Shown here piece by piece: positions 10,671 to 20,409 of a DNA stretch of 64,000 nucleotides. Below the pieces are notes generated by a model, which searched no databases, had not been told where the DNA came from, and saw nothing but the letters and a program-made list of their open reading frames with translations. Location: NCBI GenBank assembly GCA_963932465.1, contig OZ010787.1, forward strand, positions 33,236,087 to 33,300,086. The letters run 5' to 3'. Each line of letters opens with the position of its first letter. The first letter of the stretch is position 1. A program made the position numbers and the translations under genes. This DNA is from Maratus speciosus. Taxonomy: Eukaryota > Arthropoda > Arachnida > Araneae > Salticidae.

Positions 10671-12003
10671 TATTTTAAATATACGTTTAAAAATAGATCT
10701 TTTCATATTTTGAAAAGTAGATATGATGCTGTGAAAACATAATATCTATTGAAAGCGGTTAGAAACCATTTATCTTCAAGTCAACATATGTCGTGATTAA
10801 TGAAAGAGAATATGGAAAACAGCATCTAGAATTATCTGTTTTCTCTTTTTCAAAATATATATGGATGTCGGGACATTTGTTTAGGAAATTTATAAACAAG
10901 TGTATTGAGTAAGGAAAGAAGGGTCTGAAATATTGCATATGCAAATCTAAATAATAAATATAATCAAAGATAACTTTATTAAAAGAAGTTAAATCTATTT
11001 TATGTTACAACAACCCTTAGTTATAAAATAATTTCATTTATTAAGTAATACCTGCTGAAACGGAATCGGAATATATCAAAGGAAATTCCGTTTCAGACAT
11101 GTTACCTTCTTAACTGGCATAAGTATTATACCACAATTTGTGGAAGATGAGCCGTGGCTCATGGGAGTTTAAAATTTCAAAAACTGCTAGTGTGGCTCAT
11201 ACGTCGATGCTGTGCATACCAGAAAAATAAAACAAGTTTTATACCAGCGATTTTTCTCATTTTCCTTCCTTTCAATACATGGAAACATACCAACTTCCGG
11301 GTGAGTCAAAATATTAAATACCGCTTCTAATGCAATCTAGAATCTTGCACTGGATCAGATGACCCGAAGCGACCCAACTCCTCGTCCATTAGGCATTAAC
11401 TTTTTTTCGTGTCGGGTTTCTAATTCAATCTAATTGAAGTTGATTTTTGCGAGTCGGATTCAAGTGAACCTTATTTTCCAAACGAAAGTGCCGAATATTG
11501 ATTCAGATGAAGAAATATGTATTTGTATATCAATAAGTCTTTACATATTCATTTTTCTACATAAGATAACTTAGAAATTAGAGTCATGGTTATAGACTTA
11601 GATCGTAATTATTAGATTGTGGATCAGTTTTCTTTGCTTTCAGATTGCTCGACAAATTAGGGTTGAAGTATTTTGTGATTGGGTCGAAATGCGGTTCAAC
11701 GAAAAAATGTTGATGGGGTTAGGATCGGGAAGCGGGACGACAATATGTATCTGTCGTGTTCGGTTTGACATTCAATAGAACATGCGGGATCGGGATATAT
11801 ATAACTCGATCCGCACAGGACTGTAATGGATGCCAGTGTACTTACAGCTGCTTCAACTGCACGAAATCCAATATGCTACTGAAAAAAAGGCGAAAGAAAT
11901 AAACTAACATCTGCGACAAGTCATTCTCTCGCTTTCACAGAATTTTTTTAAAGTTTAATTTTCACTGCAGAATTAATTGTACATGCAGCAAAATCTCTGT
12001 TTA
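10671..12003. other. Noncoding interval
   Basis: No gene recognised. The only structure seen is a short hairpin at about 11050-11098 (CTGAAACGGAAT ... ATTCCGTTTCAG). Between 11330 and 11830 base composition is a little more balanced, but no frame or domain emerged. Confidence 0.45.
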
Positions 12004-12178
12004 GGGGTCGTACTCTTAGGGGATTTTTTCAGGACAAATATCACTATTTGTTTATAGAAAAATAAAACTAGGATAAAAGCGCAAAATTTTGCCTTTTTTA
12101 AGAATAGATTTTTCCATAATAAAATCCTGGTACCGAAGAATGTCCTGGTCGTGAAATTTCAGGACAAGTACGACCCCT
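12004..12178. mobile_element. Short inverted-repeat element, CAGGGGTCGTAC ends
   Basis: 175 bp. Left end AGGGGTCGTACTC, right end GTACGACCCCTG; second-tier inverted words TTTCAGGACAA and GGACAAGTACG. The centre contains GCGCAAAATTTTGCC and CTAGGATAAAAG. The terminal form CAGGGGTC is hAT-like, but no 8-bp duplication was found. A 62-codon minus-strand frame overlapping it is not a gene. Confidence 0.55.
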
Positions 12179-12569
12179 GCCTTTTACATAATCAGTTTTC
12201 AGAATTCGTACCCTAAATAGGGTTGACCTGATTTTTTGAACTCTAATGAAAGCAATACAGTAATGGTAACATCCAAAATATATCATGGAATTGTATAGGG
12301 ATTGCTTTTACGTACACTGGTCATCAAAATTAAACGATAATGAGAAAAAATATGCTCACTAAGTTAATGTTGTAACCAATGTCCAATGCTGTAATTATTT
12401 ATGCTAATTAAATACTATTGACCTCAAAATTGCACTTCTGTGCATATGTTAGCGTCGGAAATATGCAAATTAGATGATTGATAATGTGGTGCGCAATGGA
12501 CCTATGTTGGAATTCTGGACTGTATTTTTGTTTAAAGTGAATGTAGTGACTGAGAGAGTATTCATTAGT

Positions 12570-13075
12570 CATGGCTCAAAGGCATCATTTACGTTAACGC
12601 CAAAAGGGGCGAATAATTGGTAGAATCGAAGAAGGTCAAACTCAAATGGAGTTCGCCCAAGATTTGAATATGTCATATAAAGAACTTTGAGCCAATTTTT
12701 AAGCACTGTATCCTTTGACAGACAGCCTGGTTAAGGGAGACCATGAGGAACAACTGCATCCGAAGACCGTTTTCGGTCATTGTGGCTCGAAGAAACCGCG
12801 AAGCGACTAGAAGAGATTGGGTTTGAGACATTCAGTCTTCCACAGGTACTCGAAATAGCCGTGCTACTGCTGCACGAAGGCTTAACAAGGGTTGACTGTA
12901 TGCGACAAAACCAATAGTTTGTGTCCCACTCACTCTAGCTTCCAAAGGGGCCCGTTTAAACTACTGCCCTCGTCATGTTCAATGGAGCCAAGAAGACTGG
13001 ACTCAAGTATTGTTTACTGACGGATACAGATATAGTCTGATGTATACAGATATATACAGATATAGTCTGAACACT
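12570..13075 (+). pseudogene. Tc1-type transposase N-terminal half, left arm
   Basis: Starts MAQRHHLR then a stop, and continues GRIIGRIEEGQTQMEFAQDL, the first helix-turn-helix of Tc1-like transposases (DNA binding at the TIR). Further on RATAARRLNKG, VCVPLTLA, HVQWSQEDWTQVLFTDGYRY match the region leading into the first catalytic Asp, seen here in LFTD. At least two stops and shifts; after LFTDGYRYSL the sequence becomes a short ATACAGATATAG repeat and then enters the opposite arm. No second or third catalytic residue, so no enzyme is made. Confidence 0.8.
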
Positions 13076-13094
13076 AATTCTAGACGTGTTTTGA

Positions 13095-13668
13095 TCTGAA
13101 GAGAGGAAGGAACACGCAACTTGCCATCTCTTCTCCGTGAAATTTCCCGTTCGAGTCCGGTCTTCTTTGCTCCATTCAACATGACGACGGCAACAGTTTA
13201 AACGGGCCTCATTGGAATCTGGAGTGAGTGCAATACAAACAATTGGTTTTCTCGCATACAGTCCACCCTCGTTAAGCCCTCTGAAGCAGAAGAACTGCTA
13301 ATTCAAGTTTCTGTGGCAGCCTGAAGGCCTGAAACCAAATCTGTTGTAGACGCTTCTCGGATCCTTCGAACCGACAATGACAGAAACCGGTCTTCGCATG
13401 CTGTTTTTGCACTCTGTCTCCTTTGACCAGACTATCAATCAACGGATCCACTGTTTAAAAAGCAGCTCGAATCTCTTGATATGACACTTTGAGGGATATT
13501 CAAATCTTGGGCGACCTCCATTTGTGTTTGACCTCCTTCGCTTCTACCAATTCTTCGCCACATTTGATATTCACCTAAACGATGCCTTTTAGTCATAACT
13601 ACGGAATACTGATCACTCTCAGACACCGCATTTACTTTAAACAACACTACAGACCAGAATTCCAACAT
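13095..13668 (-). pseudogene. Tc1-type transposase N-terminal half, right arm
   Basis: Minus-strand frame whose natural start is probably at MTKRHRLGEYQMWRR, followed by IGRSEGGQTQMEVAQDLNIP, the same helix-turn-helix as in the left arm but better preserved. Downstream pieces corresponding to VCIALTPDSNEARLNCCRR appear with shifts. It ends at the palindrome centre without the catalytic region. Confidence 0.8.
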
Positions 13669-14187
13669 ACGTCTATTGCGCCATTGTCAATCAACTAATT
13701 TGCTTAATTCCGATGCTAACGTATGCGCGGAAGCGCAATTTTTATTGAATAATATTTAATTGACATAAATAATTGCAGCATTAGGCATTGGTTGCAACAT
13801 TAACTTAATGAGCATAATTTTTCACATTATTCTTTAAATTTGATGACCAGTGTACGTATTCCGGATTCATGCGCAGTGATGATTTCATTGGGTGTCCCAC
13901 ATGATACCCCTAAAGACTCACCAAAATATCTCTCGAAAGATTCAAAATTCAGTGATGTTCTAGAAGTGTATTAACCCATTAAGGACGAGCCTCTTTTACA
14001 TTTCTTTTAATTCTCCGACACCGGTTTTTTTCCACATACTAATTTTCATTTATTTAACACCAGAACGCCCGGAAATTTTACTCAAGTTTCATAAAAATAT
14101 CTGACACCAGAATTTTTATTTAAAATTATTTGACTGATTTATATATAACCCCTTAAGAGGCGGTGGTGTATCTATGAAACCACTTAA

Positions 14188-14628
14188 TCCTTTGAGGGGC
14201 AAGTGATTGTGTTCCTGTAATGTTGAACTGACACTGGAATTTTTAAATTTCTATTTCAAAATAAGTTAAAGCAATTTTACGGCTTTTTTTTCACCAAAGT
14301 TAGAAAAGTAAAATTTAATAAAATTTTTCTGGTGTAAAACTTCATTAATCGTAGGTGGTATATAATACATAGCTGCCAACCTTTCACTAATCTTCCGTAA
14401 TACCTGGATTAATTTGACCCAGGTTAACCACTTTCGAACCAGAAAATTTATTTCTCGAATCTATATTTATTTAATTCAAGGTTTCTGCGTGGAACGTATT
14501 TCATTTCATTTCATAAAAAAATTTCTGGTTCGAAACATATTTACCCAGGGTCAAATTAACGCTCGTATTAGGGAAGATTAGTTTAAGGGTTGCGCCTATG
14601 ATAATATATACCGCCGCCCCTCAAGGGG
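14188..14628. mobile_element. T1-family TTAA element, fourth level of the nest
   Basis: TTAA at 14184-14187 and 14629-14632. Left TCCTTTGAGGGGCAAG, right CGCCCCTCAAGGGG. It is the reverse complement of the type at 1373-1575, with an S6 element inserted at 14368. Removing it restores the host element reading ...CCACTTAATTTTAATTTCC, confirming a TTAA insertion. Confidence 0.82.
14368..14600. mobile_element. S6-family element with 6-bp TSD, innermost of the nest
   Basis: 233 bp, TIR CATAGCTGCCAACC ... GGTTGCGCCTATG, flanked by ATAATA at 14362-14367 and 14601-14606. The empty site is visible in the intact relative (TATAATATATACC). Subterminal words CTAATCTTCCGTAATACC and CCAGAAAATTTATTTC are inverted on the other side. 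Noncoding. Confidence 0.82.
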
Positions 14629-14919
14629 TTAATTTTAATTTCCAAATACCACAGTGGAACAAGAATTTTGGTAAAAAAATTTTCGGTTTATTATGTATGT
14701 GAAATGTTGCTTTTCCTTATTTAAAAAGAAATTTGTTTGCAAATTCCGGTGTAAGTAATTAATTTCAACATTTTAGCAATAGAATTGCTTTGCTCCTGAA
14801 AGGGTTAACGTAAATCTGGGTGATTTAAATTTAACTTATTTTATAAACGAATTTCTGGTTCCAGTTGACATTTAATCACATGGTCGGAGTCTGATCGACT
14901 CCTTCCGGGCGTTCTAGTG

Positions 14920-15363
14920 CAAAGCGATATAAGTAAGCGTACAAACTTAATACTGGAATCGGGCGTAAATTAACACAGTTGATCCATCTTGTGGACGAAG
15001 TGATAATCCACATAAACGGGCTTTTAGTGTGACGTCATATTTGACAGGATATCTACCATTTGCGAATATTTTCACAATCTTTAGTCACTCATGGAACTGA
15101 ATTTTGTTTATCACATTTATTGCAAAATAGTGGCGTAGCAAGAGGGGCGTCCAGATGCACTTGACACCACGAAGTTTTCTTCGCATTGTCCAAAACATTT
15201 CAGCTATTAATCAAGGTAAAAAAATCTTTACAATTTTAGTGGTGTGAAGTAACAAAACAGTTAGACATCTTCCTGTAGTTTAACACCATCCGCTACGTGG
15301 TGCGCGACCATGATTGATGTGACTTCACCCATTTAAGATAGGACGCTTACTTATATCGCTTTG
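14920..15363. mobile_element. K8-family element, hAT-like, complete
   Basis: 444 bp with TIR CAAAGCGATATAAGTAAGCG ... CGCTTACTTATATCGCTTTG and an exact 8-bp TSD TTCTAGTG (14912-14919, 15364-15371) inside the end of the T2 element. CAAAG ends and an 8-bp TSD are typical of hAT transposons. Noncoding. A second copy with decayed right end is at 37232-37968. Confidence 0.87.
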
Positions 15364-15990
15364 TTCTAGTGTTAAACGTGTGTTAAAAGTGTAAAAAATT
15401 CCAAATTAAAATACTGGTATTCAAAATTAAAAGTATTGTTCGCCTTACATGGTCAATCATCTTGCCAACCGGCTTTAATGAGTTAACTGTAATCCATTCT
15501 GTCACAACCGGCACCCCTCACTCCCCACTGAACATACAAAATTTATGTCATGCAGAAAAATGTCTGAATTTAACACTGTCATCATGCCTGAAAAAGATGT
15601 TAATTGTTAGAAAAATTTAATGCAATAAAAAATTACAGAACAGATAAAAAAATTTTAATTTTTAAGAAATTTGTAGATAATAAATGCATTGTGGAAAAAT
15701 ATACTATTCTACAATGGAAAGGACTAAATTTTTACACACAAACCGGAAATAATTCTCTTGCATTCTATTAAAAACATAATTTAGAAATAAAAAAGCATAT
15801 TTAAATTACCTAGGTTATTTATTTTAAACATTAAAAACAGAATATATAAAAATCATGAATATTAGAAATGAATTAACAGTTACACAGACGGTGGAAATAT
15901 ATTACCCACGTAATTTTAATTCCCAACTACCGAACTCTTACCATATTTTTTGAAAAATATTTTTCTTTTATAATATACATGGAGGTAAGC

Positions 15991-16442
15991 TGCTGCCATC
16001 GAAGTACTCTAGGCCACAGGACACGAGCATGACGTCGTCTCTAATCGACCGACTTCTCACTCGTGTTGGAATTCGCACCGGAAAATTTTGAAAAGCAATT
16101 TTCTTTTATTTTATTTGTAGAATATCTGTCATTTTATAAAAAGATAATAACTTTTTAAACTGACTGGTGAGAATTCGGAATTCCTAAATAAAAATTTCGC
16201 CAGATGCGGAATGCTACAGTGTTGCCGCATCTAGCTGATTTTTTATTGGGGATTCCAAATTCTCACCAGTAAGTTTAAATAGTTATTATTGTTTTATAAG
16301 ATGGTAGATATTCCACAAATAAAATAAAAGAAAATTGCTATTCAAAATGTGCCGGTGTGAATTCCAATACTAGTGAGAAGTCGGTTAATTAGTGATGACG
16401 TCACACTCGTGTCCTCTGGCCTTGAGTATTTCGATGGCAACT
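15991..16442. mobile_element. Palindromic element, 452 bp, 6-bp TSD
   Basis: Nearly the whole element is one inverted repeat: GCTGCCATCGAAGTACTC through GCAATTTTCTTTTATTTTAT and back, with a centre near 16215 (GCCAGATGCGGAATGC / GTTGCCGCATCTAGC). GTAAGC occurs at 15985-15990 and 16443-16448. The outer TGCTGCCA resembles the S6 terminus and the TSD length agrees, so it may be a distant member. Noncoding. Confidence 0.78.
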
Positions 16443-16689
16443 GTAAGCACATTTCACCCACTGAAACAGATTTAACGCTTTCACCGACTAGAAGCCAAAT
16501 CTACCTGGACTTGTAGAAGAATGAGTGGTGTATATGGTAATATTTTTTAATAAGCGCATATTAATCTAATTTCTCTTATTTTCCTATTATATAATCAGTT
16601 TTTTATTACCAATATCACTAATGTTAAACAAATAAAATTTGATTGTTCAAAAAAATTTCAAGAAGAAAAAGAAAACATTTTTTGATTAT

Positions 16690-17041
16690 ATCTCACTCTA
16701 TGGTTGTCATGCCCTGTGTTACGCCATATTATGACAACCTAAATAATTTCCTGTCAGTGTCAGCTAAAGAGATTATAATACCCTGGCCAGCTACCACCAG
16801 TAGAAACGAATAGAAAATTTTACCGCATTTGTGAGAGAAATTTTGCATGAATAAACCGCTAATATAATGAGTAATTTTCTGTTCAAAATTTACTGGTGGA
16901 AGTTTGCTTCGGCGGTAATCAAATATTGTTAATCTGATGTAAAAAATCAACTTCCATCTTGTGACAAACTCCTTATTTATTTCATTCGCAACTGGTAGTC
17001 TCTACACTACAAATCCCCTACTCTTTATTCATAACTCCATT
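16690..17041 (-). mobile_element. H8-family element, one end missing
   Basis: The right side (CAACTGGTAGTCTCTACACT ... ATTCATAACTCCATT) and centre (GTGAGAGAAATTTTGCATGA) match the element at 30426-30962. The left terminus cannot be found, so the copy is truncated near 16690. Overlapping minus-strand frames are not genes. Confidence 0.65.
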
Positions 17042-17330
17042 AATTTAACATGTTATGTACCTAACCGCAGGGGGGGGGGGGGGGATTTCCTAATTGTCGC
17101 ATCTCCCTAACATATCCATTCAGATATCCATCAAATTTCGTTAAACCACGTTATTTGATTAAAAATTACTGACAGTTAAAAAATTTGTAAAACATGTATC
17201 AACAAATATTATTAAAGATTGCTTGGCAAAAGCTTGGCACTGGCCGACAGTTAAAATTAATTAATTAAGAGAATAAATATATCTTTTAATTTAAATTTTA
17301 AAAACTAAAATATTTTTCAGAAATAGTATT

Positions 17331-17736
17331 CAGGGATGAGAGCGCTCCGACCCAAATCACCGATTACTACCACTAAATTTTAAAAGTATTTCTCGCATTA
17401 TTTAATGACAGAATTTCTGAGATTAATAAAGCAAAGAATTCTATTACAATTTCATAGGTGCCAAGTTGCCACTAATCCTCCGTAATATGTGGGTTAATTT
17501 AACCCTGGTTTAATACATTTCCCACCAGAATTTTTTTTCAGTGATGAAATTAAATAAGTTACACGTAGAAAACTGGAATTAAATAAATAAAGGTTCATCA
17601 AATAATTTTTCTGGTTCGAAACGTTGTTAAACTGGGTTAAATTAATCCACGCATTACGGCAGATTAGTGCGAACTTGGCACCTCTGCAATTTAGTGATAG
17701 TAATCGGTCATTTGGGTCGGAACGCTCTCATCCCTG
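17331..17736. mobile_element. Short TIR element, CAGGGATGAGAGCG ends
   Basis: TIR of ~43 bp: CAGGGATGAGAGCGCTCC ... GGAACGCTCTCATCCCTG, continuing through GATTACTA and CACTAAATT. Split by an S6 element at 17453-17686. No target duplication was visible, so the class is open. Confidence 0.72.
17453..17686. mobile_element. S6-family element with 6-bp TSD
   Basis: 234 bp, left CATAGGTGCCAAGTTGCCAC, right GCGAACTTGGCACCTCTG, TSD CAATTT at 17447-17452 and 17687-17692. Same internal plan as the copy at 14368-14600 (CACTAATCCTCCGTAATATG, CCACCAGAATTTTTTTTC). Confidence 0.82.
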
Positions 17737-17739
17737 ACC

Positions 17740-18180
17740 ATTTTAGATTTATTTTCTTTTAAGATTTTCCATACATAGATGGAAAATTTCAATAGCCTTC
17801 TATGAGTTCTGTGCTACTTAGTTGCACAATTTACTTGGTTTACCTCACACATAACTGTAATATTAGAAATATTCTATCATATTTCATACGTGGAGTGATA
17901 TTAGGATGATAAATTTTGTTTATTAGTCATTAAAGAATATTACGCACAGGCTTGCAGATTTATCAAACGAAATTTTCCATACAGTAATGGACTAGACGAA
18001 ATTAACTTCGTAAACAGATTGACCAGTTTATAAGGATATAAATATTGCATTTCTCGGTTTCGATATTTTTCTTGCGTTGATATTAAACTAATATTTGAAG
18101 TAATTTTTAATAGATATAATCTAGTCTTAATTTCATTTGTTCTACTTAATATAATATAATATATATGTATATACATGTAT
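17740..18180. other. Noncoding interval
   Basis: A+T-rich sequence with a TATATGTATATACATG run near 18160. No gene or element recognised. Confidence 0.45.
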
Positions 18181-18189
18181 ATATAGCAC

Positions 18190-20260
18190 ATTATGTATTA
18201 AATGCATTTGTCAGACCCAGAATCCTGCACCATAAATAACCTAAGTATAACCATAAAACATCCAAGAAGTTTAAACAGATATAACCTGAACAAAAAACAA
18301 CAAAAGGCTGTGGCCTCTTCAGCGGTGGGCATTTTAAAAAGCACAGCAATGTTTCAGACTAATTACAATTTACAACAAACTATTATTCAGTAGTGGCAGT
18401 GGGTTTCGGCCAGAGTGTCGCAAAGCATAAATCAAATGCATAAAAACAATTGAAAGCATATCGCGAACATTCCCCCACCGGACCCGACGCCACAATAAAC
18501 AGTGCACCTCGAAGATACAACTGATTCAGAACGTATGTGTAATGTATACAGAAATAATAAAATTATTTTACCCAAATTCGAGCCACACAACCACAAAAAA
18601 CAATAACCAAATTCCAGTGATCCATAATCTGTCCATGCAATGGAGTTATGAATAAAAAGGAGGAGACATATACTGTATTGTCTACCAGTTGCGAGTGAAG
18701 TAACTGAGGAGGTTGTCACAATATGGCGGCTGCTTTTTTGAAATCGGTTCTTCCGTTTCTGACTACCGATAGGTCAAGCATCCCACCAGTAAAATTGAAT
18801 AGAAGATTTCGTCTTAAAGAAGCGTCTTGTTCACGGAATTTTTTTTCAAAAATGTCATAAAAAATTCTATTTGTTTTTACCGGTGTCAGTATGCCTTATA
18901 AAACTGCCGGTTTGTATCCATGGTTGTCACAATATGGCGGAAACTCAGGGCCTAACTACCACCAAAGAAAACTCCTACGAGTAAAAATGAAAAATTGTTT
19001 CTTCCACTATTTATGACTGAAATTTTGTAAAAATAAGGCATTTAAATAAGCTTAAAATATCTATATAAACCTACTGGTGGGAGTTTCCACCGTCGATAAA
19101 CAACCCCTTTGCTAGCGGTTGCAGTTGAAGCTTCACTATTTTAAGGATATGTCAGTTCCTCTTTATTAATAGTTCCATGGTCCATGCACGTTCCATGTCT
19201 GTTGCCACACAATTGCAGACATCCTTGTAAAACCGTCCAAAAAAGGCTTTAAGTTATACAAATCATTAACTGTCAATCGCATAGCAACTCTTCAAAAATG
19301 AAGACTGTCTGTAAAACTAGTATATTTATTAATGAAATTCAAAGGTATATTATTTTTATAATACAAAATGCTGGTTAAATTAAAAAGTTCTTTAAAAAAT
19401 AAATTTTTATTCGAACAGAGTTTATAGTAGCGAAAAATCTGACTATACTACACTTGTACGTCTGGCCATATCCCTAATTTTAAGTGTGGGGTTTTTCCCC
19501 TTCACAAAATGCATAAAAACAATTGAAAGCATATCGCGAACATTCCCCCGCCGGACCCGACGCCACAATAAACAGTGCATCTCAAGATACAACTGATTCA
19601 GAACGTATGTGTAATGTATACTGAAATAATAAAATTATTTTACCCAAATCCGAGCCACACAGCCACAAAAAACATTAACCAAATTCCAGTGATCCATAAT
19701 CTGTCCATGCACGTTCCATGTCTGTTGCCACACAATTGCAGACATCCTTGTAAAACCGTCCAAAAAAAGGCTTTAAGTTATACAAATCATTAACTGTCAA
19801 TCGCATAGCAACTCCTCAAAAATGAAGACTGTCTGTAAAACTAGTATATTTATTAATGAAATTCAAAGGTATATTATTTTTATAATACAAAATGCTGGTT
19901 AAATTAAAAAGTTCTTTAAAAAATAAATTTTTATTTTAACAGAGTTTATAGTAGCGAAAAATCTGACCTATTATGATATTGACGTAAACGCGTTTATGGA
20001 TATTTGAACTCCAATTAACTAAATGGTTAACTTCAAAATTAAAATTATCCCGTTTATTATAGATTGATAGGTGTATACCGTTTAAAATGTTTATTTTCAA
20101 ATCAAGATAATCAGCAGCACTATTATTTTCATTTGTTTTTTTTTTTTTTCAAAACCAGCATATCAGGATAAATGTTACATGATATCCCCAAATAATCACG
20201 ATCACAGTTGAAAATTATCAAATCATCGATATATCTGAAAGCCAGAAAATTAACATACAT
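18190..20260 (-). mobile_element. Inverted, partly tandem copies of the Penelope-like 3' region
   Basis: Read on the minus strand, 20260 to ~19505 repeats the end of the RT frame found at 21865-22257 plus downstream sequence. A ~50-bp spacer follows (19453-19505), then ~19447 to 18190 repeats the downstream part again, through to AAATGCATTTAATACATAA. Tandem partial copies plus an inverted unit form the arrangement described for Penelope-like elements. The array is split by an H8 element at 18639-19179. Confidence 0.75.
18639..19179 (+). mobile_element. H8-family element, complete
   Basis: 541 bp; AATGGAGTTATGAATAAA ... TTTATTAATAGTTCCATG, flanked by GTCCATGC at 18631-18638 and 19180-19187 (a ninth base, A, also matches). 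The duplicate of the host sequence at 19699 shows the empty site CTGTCCATGCACGTTCC, confirming the boundaries. Noncoding. Confidence 0.87.
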
Positions 20261-20409
20261 GGGTAATAAATACCTTGGGTAATAAATTATTTAATTATAG
20301 AGAAGTTTCACAGGATTTAGACTCCTACTTGAATTTCCCTTGAGAATGTAGGAATTTTCAGAAATCACCCTTTATCGATGAAAATGCACAGCATATACTT
20401 ACAGGTGAC

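Larger units (their letters stand above)
12315..13852. mobile_element. Palindromic Tc1-type derivative, 1,538 bp
   Basis: TA dinucleotides at 12313-12314 and 13853-13854 flank TIR CACTGGTCATCAAA / TTTGATGACCAGTG. The arms are inverted copies over most of their length and meet near 13090. Each arm carries the N-terminal part of a Tc1-type transposase pointing inward. The catalytic C-terminal half is absent, so mobility would need a transposase supplied elsewhere. This looks like a head-to-head recombinant of two truncated copies. Confidence 0.85.
14149..14804. mobile_element. T1-family TTAA element, third level of the nest
   Basis: CCCCTTAAGAGGCGGTGGTG at the left, CTCCTGAAAGGG plus TTAA (14805-14808) at the right; the left TTAA has decayed to ATAA. 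Compared with the intact copy at 28702-28912 it is split at TTAA by the element at 14188-14628. Confidence 0.75.
14058..15371. mobile_element. T2-family TTAA element, second level of the nest
   Basis: TTAA at 14054-14057 and 15372-15375; left end CACCAGAACGCCCGGAAATT, right end GGGCGTTCTAGTG. Uninterrupted copies at 53029-53228 (200 bp) and 31603-31803 show what has been inserted: one block at 14149-14804 and one at 14920-15363. Confidence 0.8.
13975..15482. mobile_element. Outermost TTAA element of a five-level nest
   Basis: TTAA at 13971-13974 and 15483-15486 bound CCCATTAAGGACGAGCC ... GGCTTTAATGAG, an imperfect TIR. Its own sequence is only ~85 bp on the left and ~105 bp on the right; everything between is inserted. 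It carries ACACCGG and TACTGGTA words like its relatives. Confidence 0.65.

Noticed and set aside
17331..17736. Assignment of the CAGGGATGAGAGCG element to hAT
   Set aside because: The CAGGG start is suggestive, but the flanks show no 8-bp duplication.
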